Assembly: GCA_002887195.1 (NCBI GenBank)
Contig: PJAB01000114.1
Span: forward strand, 1 to 40,849
DNA: 40,849 nt
Reading direction: 5' to 3'
From: Chrysochromulina parva
Taxonomy: Eukaryota; Haptophyta; Prymnesiales; Chrysochromulinaceae
A program made the translations under genes and the position numbers. This document shows, piece after piece, positions 9,571-18,500 of the stretch. How positions within the stretch are numbered: the stretch's first letter is position 1; each line of letters starts with the position of its first letter. The notes under the pieces are model-generated. The model saw nothing but the letters and a program-made list of their open reading frames with translations, made no database searches and was not told where the DNA came from.

Positions 9571-11637
9571 TCAGATCTCTTGTCCAGCCCTTCGCGCCTT
9601 GATGGGAATGCGGAAGGCGGCCACATTGCACAGGAAGGCAAGCGTGCTGAAGCCAGCGAGCGTGTAAAAGGCGTCGTCGTAGAGCAGTGGACTTGGGTCG
9701 ATCGTGCCCTCGGGTGCAATCGGGAGCAGCAGAGGCAGCGTCACAGTCTTGCTTGCGATGAGCGTGGCGGCCTCGGCGCGCCCGGCGCCAAAGGTTGCAT
9801 GAAAGGTCGCCTCGTCACACTGTCCAGCGATGGCGAGCGCGTGCTTTGCATACGAGAACTCACGAACCTTGGACACGAGCGACGCACCAAAAAAGTTGGC
9901 CGCCGGCAGCATCATCCAGAGGCGCCCGTAGATAGCCTGCGCGTCACGTGGACCGAAGAGGTCGGTGGTCGCCGGCGCGAGGAGCACAGGTCCACCGGCG
10001 AAGACGCCGACCGTCATGAGCGAAGCAGCCTTGAATGCGAGTAGCGCCGATTCGGGCGCAGTCGCGACCATACCCGTCGCCGTGGGCAGCAGCAGTAGCG
10101 ATGGAACCGAGAGAAGGCCGAAGAGGCCATAGGTGGTTCCGCGCCCGAGGCGGTCAGACACGGGACCCCACACACCACGCCCTACCATGTTGGCGGTGCC
10201 GACCATGGCGGGGAAGGCTACGGCGGTGGCACCGATGACGGCCGAGGGCAGCGCCGAGCCACCAAAGATGTCGTTGATCATAAACTGGCCGGAGAGCAAA
10301 AAGGGCAGCCCGGTGATCCCCAGTGCGCCGGTCGAGGCCCATAGCAGGTACATGTGAGGGGTGCGGTGAGCCTCTGCCAACGAGTATCCGTCGAGCATCG
10401 GACGACCATCCGCGGTCAGCTGTGGCACCGCCGCCGCGGCGGTGGCAGGCGTCGCGTCCGCTTGGGCCGCCGGCGCGAGTGTTTCGTAACGAAGGTCGGA
10501 CGCCTTGCGCTTCGCCACTGCAAGCTGAGCCTTAGCGGTCGCCTGATACTCTGCGGCGTCGGTCGCGTGCGGAAGCCGATAGCTCCAGCCCGCCACATGG
10601 AGCATCGTGAAAGTGAGGCAGCCCATGCCCACCATCGTCTCACACACGCCGTTGCTCCCCGTGCCCACCACGTACACGCCCTCCTCGAGCCCCTTGAAGC
10701 CACTCGCCACAAGATCGCGTTGCGTCGCCAACACGACCTCAACCGTACGCGTGACGACCTCGGCTGCGCTGCCGGCGGAGGCGGCGTCGGCGTCGGCGCC
10801 CAGAGCGAGCGGCACGGCCGCAAGGCGCTCGCCGTGGGTGCCGAGGGTCAGCGGCACCTCGTCCAGACCGCCAATCCGCTCGGGAGCGCGCCGAAAGTGC
10901 GAGAGGAGAGCCTGCATTACCTTGGATGCCACGATGACGCCAGAGCCGAACCCGGTGAAGTAAATGGAGACGGCGAGGCCGGGCTTGTCGGGGAACCAGC
11001 GCGTGCTCAGGAGGGGCGGGATCTGCGGGTAGATGCAGTAGAAGCCGAAGCCACCCACCGCAACCGTCGTGAGCGAGTACGCCGTCAGCGCGTTGGCCTG
11101 CACTGCGACCGCAGGGAGAAAGTAGATGCCTGCTGGGAAGAAGACCGAGCCGGCGAGCGCGACGCGGCGCACGCCGAAGCCGGCCGAGTAGTTGGCGAGC
11201 GTCGCCGCCAAGACTCCAGCCACGAGGGACATGAGCGCCGCCATGGGCACGACCGAACCCATGGAGAAGTCGCTCGCCGCAGCGGCCACCACACCCTGAG
11301 CCCGGCAGATATGCGGCCCCAAAACTCCGGGCACGGCAAAGTACGTGCCAAGCGCCGTCCCCGCAAAGCAGGCGGGGAAAAGCTGCTGCCAACGATTGTA
11401 GCCGGCGGCCGCAGTAATTCGTGCGTCACTCAGGAGGGTTGAAACAGGTGGTAGCGGCGGAACATCATCTTGCGGATGCGGCATGGAGAGCTGCTTCTCG
11501 CTCGAAGTTGCGCTGGACACGACAAGCGAGAGACGGGCTTGCCGGAGAACAGGCGCCTGGTGCCGAAGCAGCGGCACTCGGAGCTTACGCGCGGCCAACA
11601 TGGCCGTGCAGTCCGCAAATTCCACGCGGTGCTTCAT
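9571..11637 (-). CDS. MFS transporter, oxalate:formate-antiporter/monocarboxylate-like, probable mitochondrial presequence
   Basis: 688-aa major-facilitator protein. About twelve hydrophobic helices are split by a large central loop (~255-430) that carries an extra hydrophobic stretch. Family signs are ALGTYFAVPGVLGPHI in helix 1, the block YPQIPPLLSTRWFPDKPGLAVSIYFTGFG (as in OFA/MCT carriers), and GRGVWGPVSDRLGRGTTYG after helix 8, a typical MFS loop motif. Such carriers move small carboxylates or formate; the substrate here is unknown. The ATG at 11637 gives the longest protein. A second ATG at 11601 starts an Arg/Leu-rich, acid-free segment (MLAARKLRVPLLRHQ...) that looks like a mitochondrial presequence and may be the true start. 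It shares a short upstream region with the divergent GNAT gene. Confidence 0.82.
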   Translation of the reverse strand: MKHRVEFADCTAMLAARKLRVPLLRHQAPVLRQARLSLVVSSATSSEKQLSMPHPQDDVPPLPPVSTLLSDARITAAAGYNRWQQLFPACFAGTALGTYFAVPGVLGPHICRAQGVVAAAASDFSMGSVVPMAALMSLVAGVLAATLANYSAGFGVRRVALAGSVFFPAGIYFLPAVAVQANALTAYSLTTVAVGGFGFYCIYPQIPPLLSTRWFPDKPGLAVSIYFTGFGSGVIVASKVMQALLSHFRRAPERIGGLDEVPLTLGTHGERLAAVPLALGADADAASAGSAAEVVTRTVEVVLATQRDLVASGFKGLEEGVYVVGTGSNGVCETMVGMGCLTFTMLHVAGWSYRLPHATDAAEYQATAKAQLAVAKRKASDLRYETLAPAAQADATPATAAAAVPQLTADGRPMLDGYSLAEAHRTPHMYLLWASTGALGITGLPFLLSGQFMINDIFGGSALPSAVIGATAVAFPAMVGTANMVGRGVWGPVSDRLGRGTTYGLFGLLSVPSLLLLPTATGMVATAPESALLAFKAASLMTVGVFAGGPVLLAPATTDLFGPRDAQAIYGRLWMMLPAANFFGASLVSKVREFSYAKHALAIAGQCDEATFHATFGAGRAEAATLIASKTVTLPLLLPIAPEGTIDPSPLLYDDAFYTLAGFSTLAFLCNVAAFRIPIKARRAGQEI

Positions 11638-11728
11638 CAGAATCCGTAATTTGTCGCGCGGGGTCGACGCTCACGTTCACACACGCTCGTTTCATTCAGA
11701 AGGGGAATTCACGCGCGTGATCATATTT
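11638..11728. promoter_or_regulatory. Short bidirectional upstream region
   Basis: Only 91 bp separate the ATGs of the divergent MFS and GNAT genes, so both promoters and 5' UTRs must share this space (127 bp if the MFS protein starts at 11601). No TATA-like element was assigned. Confidence 0.4.
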
Positions 11729-12388
11729 ATGCGACATTTCGTCCCAGACGCGGTGTTGAACCGACCGTCCCGAAAGCGTCGACGAGCGGACGTGCCATCA
11801 ATCGATGGTGTCGCAGATGCTTTGGCTGCTATTGAGGCGCAGCAGCCAGAGCTGGCCGGCGTGCAACATGAATTCAGGATGGGAAACCCAGCACCACCGT
11901 TCGAGTTGCGCGGTTCAACTGGGCGCATGCATAGATATCGAGGCTGTGTGCCGTCACGACCCATTTCAGGAAGCCTGCTGCTCGACGAAGTCGACGGTGC
12001 GCATCTCGATTACGAGATCATCCTCAACATTCTTGCAGAACCGCATGGAGGTTTACCGCAGAGTGATAACGAGCCCAAAGTGGCGATCGTCATGTGCATC
12101 TTTGAGACATATGTACCGCGGGCTCATCGCGGACGAGGCATCGGTGCCCAGTTGGCACGCGCGGCATTTGCGATCGCGGCGGTTCGCGGTTGGCTCGTTT
12201 GGCCGAAGTGCAGCTACATTTCCGAGAGCTTCCTGGGCGTGGATCCGGAGCCGACTAGTGCGGATGGCAAGCCTCTAGCAGCGCTCGTCGTCACGCCCAA
12301 TCAGAGTGGCAGCCCGCACATGGTGCTGGCTGCAGCTGCTGATTTCAATGCGGCGCTCGACGGAAGCGACCCGATCGTCAGGAGGTGA
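11729..12388 (+). CDS. GNAT-family N-acetyltransferase-like protein
   Basis: 219-aa protein. The diagnostic stretch is ETYVPRAHRGRGIGAQLARAAFAIAAVRGWLVWPKCSYISESF, which has the acetyl-CoA pyrophosphate loop (R/Q-x-x-G-x-G/A: RGRGIG) followed by the conserved helix and the CSY motif of the small YjdJ/NATD1-type GNAT subfamily (PF14542). An N-terminal basic patch (RPSRKRRR, ~12-19) could be a nuclear signal. The start is the ATG at 11729; frame further upstream would run into the MFS gene on the other strand. NATD1-like proteins have no settled substrate, so function beyond a probable acyl-CoA-binding acetyltransferase is not claimed. Confidence 0.75.
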   Translation: MRHFVPDAVLNRPSRKRRRADVPSIDGVADALAAIEAQQPELAGVQHEFRMGNPAPPFELRGSTGRMHRYRGCVPSRPISGSLLLDEVDGAHLDYEIILNILAEPHGGLPQSDNEPKVAIVMCIFETYVPRAHRGRGIGAQLARAAFAIAAVRGWLVWPKCSYISESFLGVDPEPTSADGKPLAALVVTPNQSGSPHMVLAAAADFNAALDGSDPIVRR

Positions 12389-12687
12389 CGCCGCATCCGC
12401 AAAATGATATAATGTTGGATGAGGGCGTGAGGGTAACGAACTCGTATAGCCGTAGCCGCGGAATAGCAAGAGCTTCATTGTTCCCCTGCACCCTGGTCCC
12501 TGCTCACCGGGGCGGGGCGGAGCGGCAACGGGCCGCACACATACACAGTTCACGACACGATCTACCACGCGCACACGGCAAAGGGCAATGCCGGATGAGC
12601 CTTCATGCGGCGATCTAAGGGGACCCGGCGCACCTCATCCCACTCGCCAGCCACTGTGCGCTCACGATGAGGCGCGGCACGTCTCCT
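12389..12687. other. Intergenic, convergent 3' ends
   Basis: 299 bases between the stops of the GNAT gene (+) and the SRPRB-like gene (-). Short frames only; no feature recognised. Confidence 0.5.
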
Positions 12688-13650
12688 TTAGCCCAGCCTC
12701 TTGAGCAGACTGTGCACGGCGCTGAGCTCGGGCTTGGTGGCCGAGATGGCGGCGAAAACGACGGTGTTAGTCTCGAGATGGTCAAATGAAAAGGGCCGCC
12801 CATCATCCTCTGCGATGCCACTTAACTTCTTGTCGCGGCCGGAGGTGTCGCTCAGGGTAGTGCGCGCGAGGCGCACGCGCTGCACCTCCTGTTCGATCGC
12901 CTTGCGCGCAGCGGTCGGCGTGGCGGCGCCAGGCGAGTCGACCTTGTTCACCGCGACGAGCAGGGGCAGCTTGCGCCGTGCGACGGGTTCATGCGATAGA
13001 ACCTCGAAGAGGATGCCTGCCGCCTCGCGCGCCTGCGCGCTGAGCTGCGTGCCGTCGAGCACGCACAGCAGAGCCGACGCGTCGCTCACTTGCTCGAGCA
13101 GCTGCGCGCGAAGCCGACCGCTGCCGGGCACGTCAACGATGTGCATCGGCTTTCCCTCCAGGCCGTTGGGCACAAAGGTCGCACTCGTCACGGTCATTGA
13201 CGAGACCGTCGGCACGACCCGCCCGAAGCGTAAGCGGTGGTAGATGGCAGACTTGCCGCCGCCGACCGGCCCAAAGATCACGAGCTTGCGAGAGCTGCTC
13301 TTCTTGCTGCTGCGGAAGAGGTAGAGCACGGGGATGAGTAGCGACAAGATCACCGTGAGCAGCAGCGTCGGATCGTAGGCTGCGGAGGAAGGTGGTGCTG
13401 GGATGCTCGGTACTGTTGGCATGATAGGAACTGCTGGCATGCTGGGCACCGGTGTGGACGGGATGCCAGCGGCGGCGGCGGCAGTAGTGGCAACGCTGGC
13501 TTCGGCGCCAGATGTGGAATCAGCAGCAGCAGTGGCAACGTTGGCTTCGGCACCAGATGTGGACTCAGCAACGATATCGGATGCGGCAGCTGCGGCCGCA
13601 GCGTTGTCGGCTGCCAAGGTCGGATCAGGCGCAACTCCATCGGTCGCCAT
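12688..13650 (-). CDS. SRPRB: Signal recognition particle receptor subunit beta (SRPRB-like GTPase)
   Basis: 320-aa ER-membrane GTPase that anchors SRP receptor alpha and couples GTP binding to delivery of nascent secretory proteins to the translocon. The open frame reaches 13689 only through a GTG; the first ATG is 13650. An Ala/Pro-rich N-terminus precedes one transmembrane helix (~95-115, LLLTVILSLLIPVLYLF). The G domain follows: P-loop FGPVGGGKSAIYHRL (G1), the T/S-rich switch region PTVSSMTVTSA, G3 DVPGSGRLRAQL (SRPRB usually DLPGHxxLR), G4 NKVD, and SATK near the end. The N-terminus carries a 15-residue tandem duplication (13487-13575) encoding two STSGAEA-type units. Divergent from the BRK-domain gene (218 bp). 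Confidence 0.85.
   Translation of the reverse strand: MATDGVAPDPTLAADNAAAAAAASDIVAESTSGAEANVATAAADSTSGAEASVATTAAAAAGIPSTPVPSMPAVPIMPTVPSIPAPPSSAAYDPTLLLTVILSLLIPVLYLFRSSKKSSSRKLVIFGPVGGGKSAIYHRLRFGRVVPTVSSMTVTSATFVPNGLEGKPMHIVDVPGSGRLRAQLLEQVSDASALLCVLDGTQLSAQAREAAGILFEVLSHEPVARRKLPLLVAVNKVDSPGAATPTAARKAIEQEVQRVRLARTTLSDTSGRDKKLSGIAEDDGRPFSFDHLETNTVVFAAISATKPELSAVHSLLKRLG
13487..13575 (-). repeat. 45-bp tandem duplication inside SRPRB-like gene
   Basis: Two near-identical 45-base units (starting 13487 and 13532 on the plus strand, e.g. GTGGCAACG.TGGCTTCGG) encode two STSGAEA-VAT units ahead of the membrane anchor. The period keeps the frame, so this is protein-level repeat expansion in a disordered region. 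Confidence 0.8.
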
Positions 13651-13868
13651 GAAAGAAGTCAAAGAAGACGGCAATCTCGCCAAAGCCACGTGTTAGCAGA
13701 TCACCGCTCACACAAACCGGGACGGCGCTGAGTCGCCCGCGGGACGGCGCGCGGGGGCGAGCCCAATTCTGTCCGCAGCCCATAATTGAGTCGGTGTCGC
13801 TCAAAGGTTACATGCATGTCCGTTTTTCGTATTTCCGTATTCATGCAATCGATTTCGTTCAAGAGTAA

Positions 13869-15278
13869 ATGGATGGGATGGAGTACCAGAGGGCTCACGG
13901 CACGCCGACGGGACGCAGAGTTCTCATGGCATGCCTAGACGAGCACGTTGTCGTCGAGAACTCAACCACGGGCGAGTTGCTCTGGGGCGATCGCGCGCCG
14001 CGGAGGCGAGAGCTGGGCACGTGGTTGTTTGAGCATCCCGGTTGGGAAATCAAGTCGGACAGCTTTGACGAGATCCTTGCCGCAAGTCTTGCAGCCAGCC
14101 ATGCCCGCGAGCTTGGAGCTCAAGTCATGCCAAGCCCGAAAGCTCCACCGCCCGCCACTGTGACGGTCTCCGTGGATGCAATGCGTCTCGCAATCCTGCA
14201 GAAGATGCGCAAGGTCGAGGCATGTGTCATCGCTGTGCAAGCGCGTGGCGTGGAAATGGCACTCGAGGCTGCCGAGGAGAAGGCGATGGCAGCGTGCCGC
14301 GCTGCCTGGCGCGAGACGCTCAAAGAGTCGGGCCTGCTCAGATGGGACGCCAGCACATCGACCGGCACGAGGGTTGCGAGCGTGCAGCAGCCCGCAACGG
14401 TGGACATCGGTCTCTCGCAACGGTCGCAGATGGCTTCCCTCTTTTGCTCCGCAGCGGATGAGCTCTGCAATGAGCTCTCGTCAAGCTCCCTTCAGAAGGC
14501 GTGCGTCCAGCCGAGCCCATCCGCCAGCGCGAAGATTACCCCCGGCACCACCGCGATGACCACCAGGAGCCCAGCCAGGAGCACCGCCTCCACCCAGGCC
14601 TCCACCTCTTCGTTGGCCACTTCGTCACCGCAGCCGACGTCTTACAAAACGAGCTCTCCCTCCTCCTCGTCGGCAGCTCGGCGCCCCGCTCTCGATGATT
14701 ACATCCACCGATTTGCGACGACGAGTTCGCTGTACATCGACGAGCTCAATCGCGAGGATGCGATCCGTGGGGCTGACCGGATGGCGGCGGCGTCCGCGGT
14801 GATCCCGATCGAAGTCACGAGCACGGTGACAAAACCGACAGTCACGAGCACGGTGACGAAACCGACGATCTCTGCGGCGAGCGTCTTCCCTAATCACGTG
14901 ATTGTGAGCGAGGTGGATAGCGCGCTCAAGGCGCGCGCGCCGCGGAGCAGTCCGACGATGATGGAGAAGCGCAGAAGCGAGGAGGCGGCGAGCGCGATCA
15001 AGAGAGAAGCGATGGTGGCCTATATGAACGTCGTCGACACGAGAGACAGCCATCGCTTTCCCTCTTCGCCGTTAACTTCGCCGCCCTCGGACGACTTCTT
15101 GCGGGCCATGAGAATCACTACATGTAGCAGAGCACACGAGCAACACTTTACCGCGGCCGCTGCCAGCTCCAGTCCCGGATCCACAGGAGGTGACCAAGGA
15201 GGCAACCAAAGCCCCAACATTGCTCCAACACGCAGCTCCGACAAGAATCACGTGCATTTTTCGGCGAGTGACACGTGA
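13869..15278 (+). CDS. BRK-domain protein, otherwise disordered
   Basis: 469 aa. Residues ~20-65 match the BRK (TCH) domain found in CHD and BRM/SWI-SNF chromatin remodellers: VVVENSTTGELLWGDRAPRRRELGTWLFEHPGWEI, with the typical TG, the AP, and the ELxxWLxxHPG motif. A short helical region (~105-160, Ala/Glu/Arg-rich) follows, and the rest is Ser/Thr/Pro-rich. No helicase, chromo- or bromodomain is present, so this is a stand-alone BRK protein; a chromatin role is inferred from the domain only. A 27-bp tandem duplication (14814-14867) encodes two VTSTVTKPT units. Start ATG at 13869 is the first in frame. Confidence 0.65.
   Translation: MDGMEYQRAHGTPTGRRVLMACLDEHVVVENSTTGELLWGDRAPRRRELGTWLFEHPGWEIKSDSFDEILAASLAASHARELGAQVMPSPKAPPPATVTVSVDAMRLAILQKMRKVEACVIAVQARGVEMALEAAEEKAMAACRAAWRETLKESGLLRWDASTSTGTRVASVQQPATVDIGLSQRSQMASLFCSAADELCNELSSSSLQKACVQPSPSASAKITPGTTAMTTRSPARSTASTQASTSSLATSSPQPTSYKTSSPSSSSAARRPALDDYIHRFATTSSLYIDELNREDAIRGADRMAAASAVIPIEVTSTVTKPTVTSTVTKPTISAASVFPNHVIVSEVDSALKARAPRSSPTMMEKRRSEEAASAIKREAMVAYMNVVDTRDSHRFPSSPLTSPPSDDFLRAMRITTCSRAHEQHFTAAAASSSPGSTGGDQGGNQSPNIAPTRSSDKNHVHFSASDT
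14814..14867 (+). repeat. 27-bp tandem duplication in BRK-domain gene
   Basis: Two 27-base units (14814-14840 and 14841-14867, starting GTCACGAGCACGGTGAC) differ at two positions and encode VTSTVTKPT twice in the disordered region. Confidence 0.85.
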
Positions 15279-15571
15279 CAGTACATGTAATCTCTTTCCT
15301 GCCGATCGATCGGCGGCCGAGTGGTCGACGGTATCACCACAGGCCACACACACAAGGGAACCGCCGGGGCGCAGAGTGCTTTTCTCTCTTCACGTGTTTT
15401 TCTCTCTCACCACCCTCACACTAATCAGCGACCGCGACAGCGCGTCACGTGTTTCTATTTTTTCGCGACTCTCTAATTTCCCACCATCCTGAACGACTGG
15501 ACGAAGGCCTGCTGCCGTCGAGGTAAGTAATTGCTGGGAGGCTGAGAGGGCCAGGACACGAGGTAAGCTCG
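15279..15571. other. Upstream region of the SH3-PDZ-STE20 kinase gene
   Basis: 293 bases between two plus-strand genes. It is pyrimidine-rich around 15380-15485 (repeated TTTTTCTCTCTC-type tracts). No gene seen. Confidence 0.4.
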
Positions 15572-18500
15572 ATGGGTCAGTCGTGCTCGACCAAGAATAA
15601 GGCCCGCGGTTCAGCAGATGCCGGCAGTCCGCGCCCACTGCGGATGCCGGGACAGCCATGCATTGTCGAGAGCTTTGAATTAGACAGCCTGGCCAGCCCG
15701 CGCGTGGCCTTCACGGTCCCGGGGCCGCCGCCACCACCACCAAAGCCGCGGTCGCCCAAGCTAGCTGTTGAGCTGCGCAAGGCAGCCGACGCCGTTGCCC
15801 AGCGAGACCTGGCCCGGTGGGCAGCTCAGCCGCAGCTGAGCACCAAGGCTGCAGCTGCCAAGGCCACCACTGATCCCACCGTCCTGCCCGCCGACATGTC
15901 GGCGCTGGCATGCCGCCTCGCCTTCGCAGTATGTGACTTTGCTGCCATCGATGCCGACGAGATGTCGCTCGTGCAGCACGATTTTGTCGACATCGTTGAG
16001 GATGCCGGAAGGCCGACGCCTGCGGGTTGGGTGCGCTGCCGCAAGCGCGCGCGCGGCGCGTCGCTTTCGGCGCTCGAGCCCTCGGGCTTGGTGCCCTGGT
16101 CGCATGTGATCTCCGCCGTCCATGTCGAGCTGCACGCGCTCACGGGCGCGCCCCCGCTCGACGTGCCCAAGAGCAGCCTTGGAGGCGCCAGTGGCGGCGG
16201 CGGCCGCGCGACCGGAGCTGGCGGCGGCACCGGCGGCACTGGCGGCGGCGCTGGCGGCGGCGCTGGCGGCGGTGCTGGCGGCGGCGGCGCTGGCGGCGGC
16301 GCTGGCGGCGGCGCTGGCGGCGGCGTTCGCTCTGGCACGGTGACGTGGCATCCGGGCGTCGAGGGCATCATGCGCGGCGCGGTGGTGCGCCAGCAACGCC
16401 TCGATGTGACCGTGCGCCGCGGTGAGCAAGGCATCGGCATCGAGGTCGATGAGGCCAACTGCATCGTGCGCATCGTTCCGGGCTCAGCCGCGGACATCGA
16501 CCAGCAGCTCCACGCAGGTGACGTGATCGATGCGGTCAATGGGCGGCGGCTCAAGGGACGCCTGCTCGGGCGGGCGCTCGCGCGCTGCCCTGAGGCCACT
16601 GAGCTCGTATTCACAGTGCTCCGCGAGGTCTGGGACGCCTGTGAATGGGACGCGGATGGCGGCACTGGCACCGACGTCGCTGGCAAGGCGCCCATCGCCA
16701 GCGCCGCCGCAAGACCCGCCGCCAGACACGCCGCCAGCGCCGCTGTCAGCAACGTCGCAGACAGCGATGTCGCAGCCGGAGGTGCGTTCGATGTGCAAGC
16801 TCGCGCGCCGCCCGTGGGCTTCGAACTGCCTTTTGCTCTCGGGACGCCGGTGACCGCGCCGGACGACATCGAATCATCTTCGCCGGCGCTGGGTATCAAT
16901 GCGCTCAAGAGTTGGACAATCTCATGGGCGATCTTCCAGCAGAAGCAGCAGCAGGAGCAGCTGCGGCGGCAGCAGGAGCTCGAGCAGCAGCAGCACGCGG
17001 CGCTGCTCCTGCAAGCAGCGGTGGGGGCGACGCATGCGCACGACACGTCGTCTCCGTTGGCCTCGCCGCAGCTCTCACAACCGTCGCCGCCGTCGTCGGA
17101 GCCGTCCTCGCCGCTGCGCCAACCGCCCATCACATCGAACGAGACGGTGCGCCGGCGGCTCATGGGCGATCAGGAGGAGGGGGAGGCCGACGCGTCGGTC
17201 GACAGGGCCGATGCGACGAACGCACTGGGCGGCGGGAGCGGCGAGAGCGACACTGAGGCGGAGGTGGCGGCAGTTGGCCCCGAGGAAGTGCTCTTCTCGG
17301 CCTCGACGCTCCCATCAGCTTCTCACCTGCAAGGTGCCGCGCCAGCGGCTACCTCCGCCACGCTTCCCGCCGCGCTTCCCGCCACGCTTCCGACCTGGCT
17401 GTGCCTCGAGTATCAGCACGTGCGCCAACAGACTCTGAGTTTGAGCGGGGCGCCAGCAGCGCTCGAGGCGGCGCTCGGCTGTGTGAGCGCGCCGCCGGTG
17501 CCGGCCGCCGCCACGCCCGCCGTTGTGTCCACGGTGAGAAACGTCATCAGTCCTTGGAAGCTCGGCCGGCCCGCCGCGCCCGCCGCCGCTACCGATACGG
17601 ATGCGGCTGTCGCCGCCACCACCGCCGCCACCGCTGCTGCCACCGCTGTCGTTACGCCCACTGTCGTTGCACCCGCTTGCACGCCACCCGCAGACGCGCC
17701 GACGCTGCCGTCGGCGCACCGCGCGCCACCACGCCCACCGAGCTACCTCTCGACGATCCGAATGGAAGAGCTGCTGCGCAAGGCGATGGCATCGGCCGTT
17801 GACGATCCGACCCATGAGCATGCATTCAGCGAGATGCTCATGCGCTACCAGTGCCATCCGGGCGTGCGCCGGCGGCATCGCGAGCGCGAGGCGCAGCAGA
17901 GGCGCATGCACGAGATGTCCTCTCGCGCGTGCTATTGGGCGGAGCGTAAGCGCCTTCCCGCTGCAGCGCTGCACCCGCTCGCCTCGCTCGATGAGCTTGT
18001 CGCCGCCGGCTGCAGCAGGGAGCTCGCGGCCGAGCTGCTCAAGTATCCCATCCTCAAGCTGCTGCCTCTTGGAAGGGAGGAGCTCCTCACGCTTCCTATC
18101 CACGACCTGCTCCGCCATAACCTCGACCGGCGCATGAGCGAGCAGCAGGCGCGCGCCGTCTACTTTTTCCTTATAGACCGGTTCGACTCGCCCGCGGCCG
18201 CCGTGAGCAGCGACGTGCCGCACCGCGCGGCGACCGGCGCTGCTCGACTACGCGAGGAGTGGCTCGAGACCCAACGGCGGTTGTTTGGCGAGATGGAAGA
18301 TCGGGGCTTCAAGCCGCCGCCGCTGCCGCTGCGCCGCCCGCAAACGCAGCCGCCACCGCCGATGATCGTACCCACGCTCGCTCGGGAGCTCTCGCCACGG
18401 CCGCCGCCGCCCGCCACGCCCCCCGCCAAGCCGCCCTCCAAGCCGCGAGCCAAGCCGCCCGTCCAGCCGTCGCCGTCGCCTCTGCCCGTGCACCTCGGGG

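Noticed and set aside
10354..11442. 362-residue plus-strand frame opposite the MFS gene
   Set aside because: Antisense shadow with His/Arg-rich composition; the MFS frame has clear membrane helices and family motifs.
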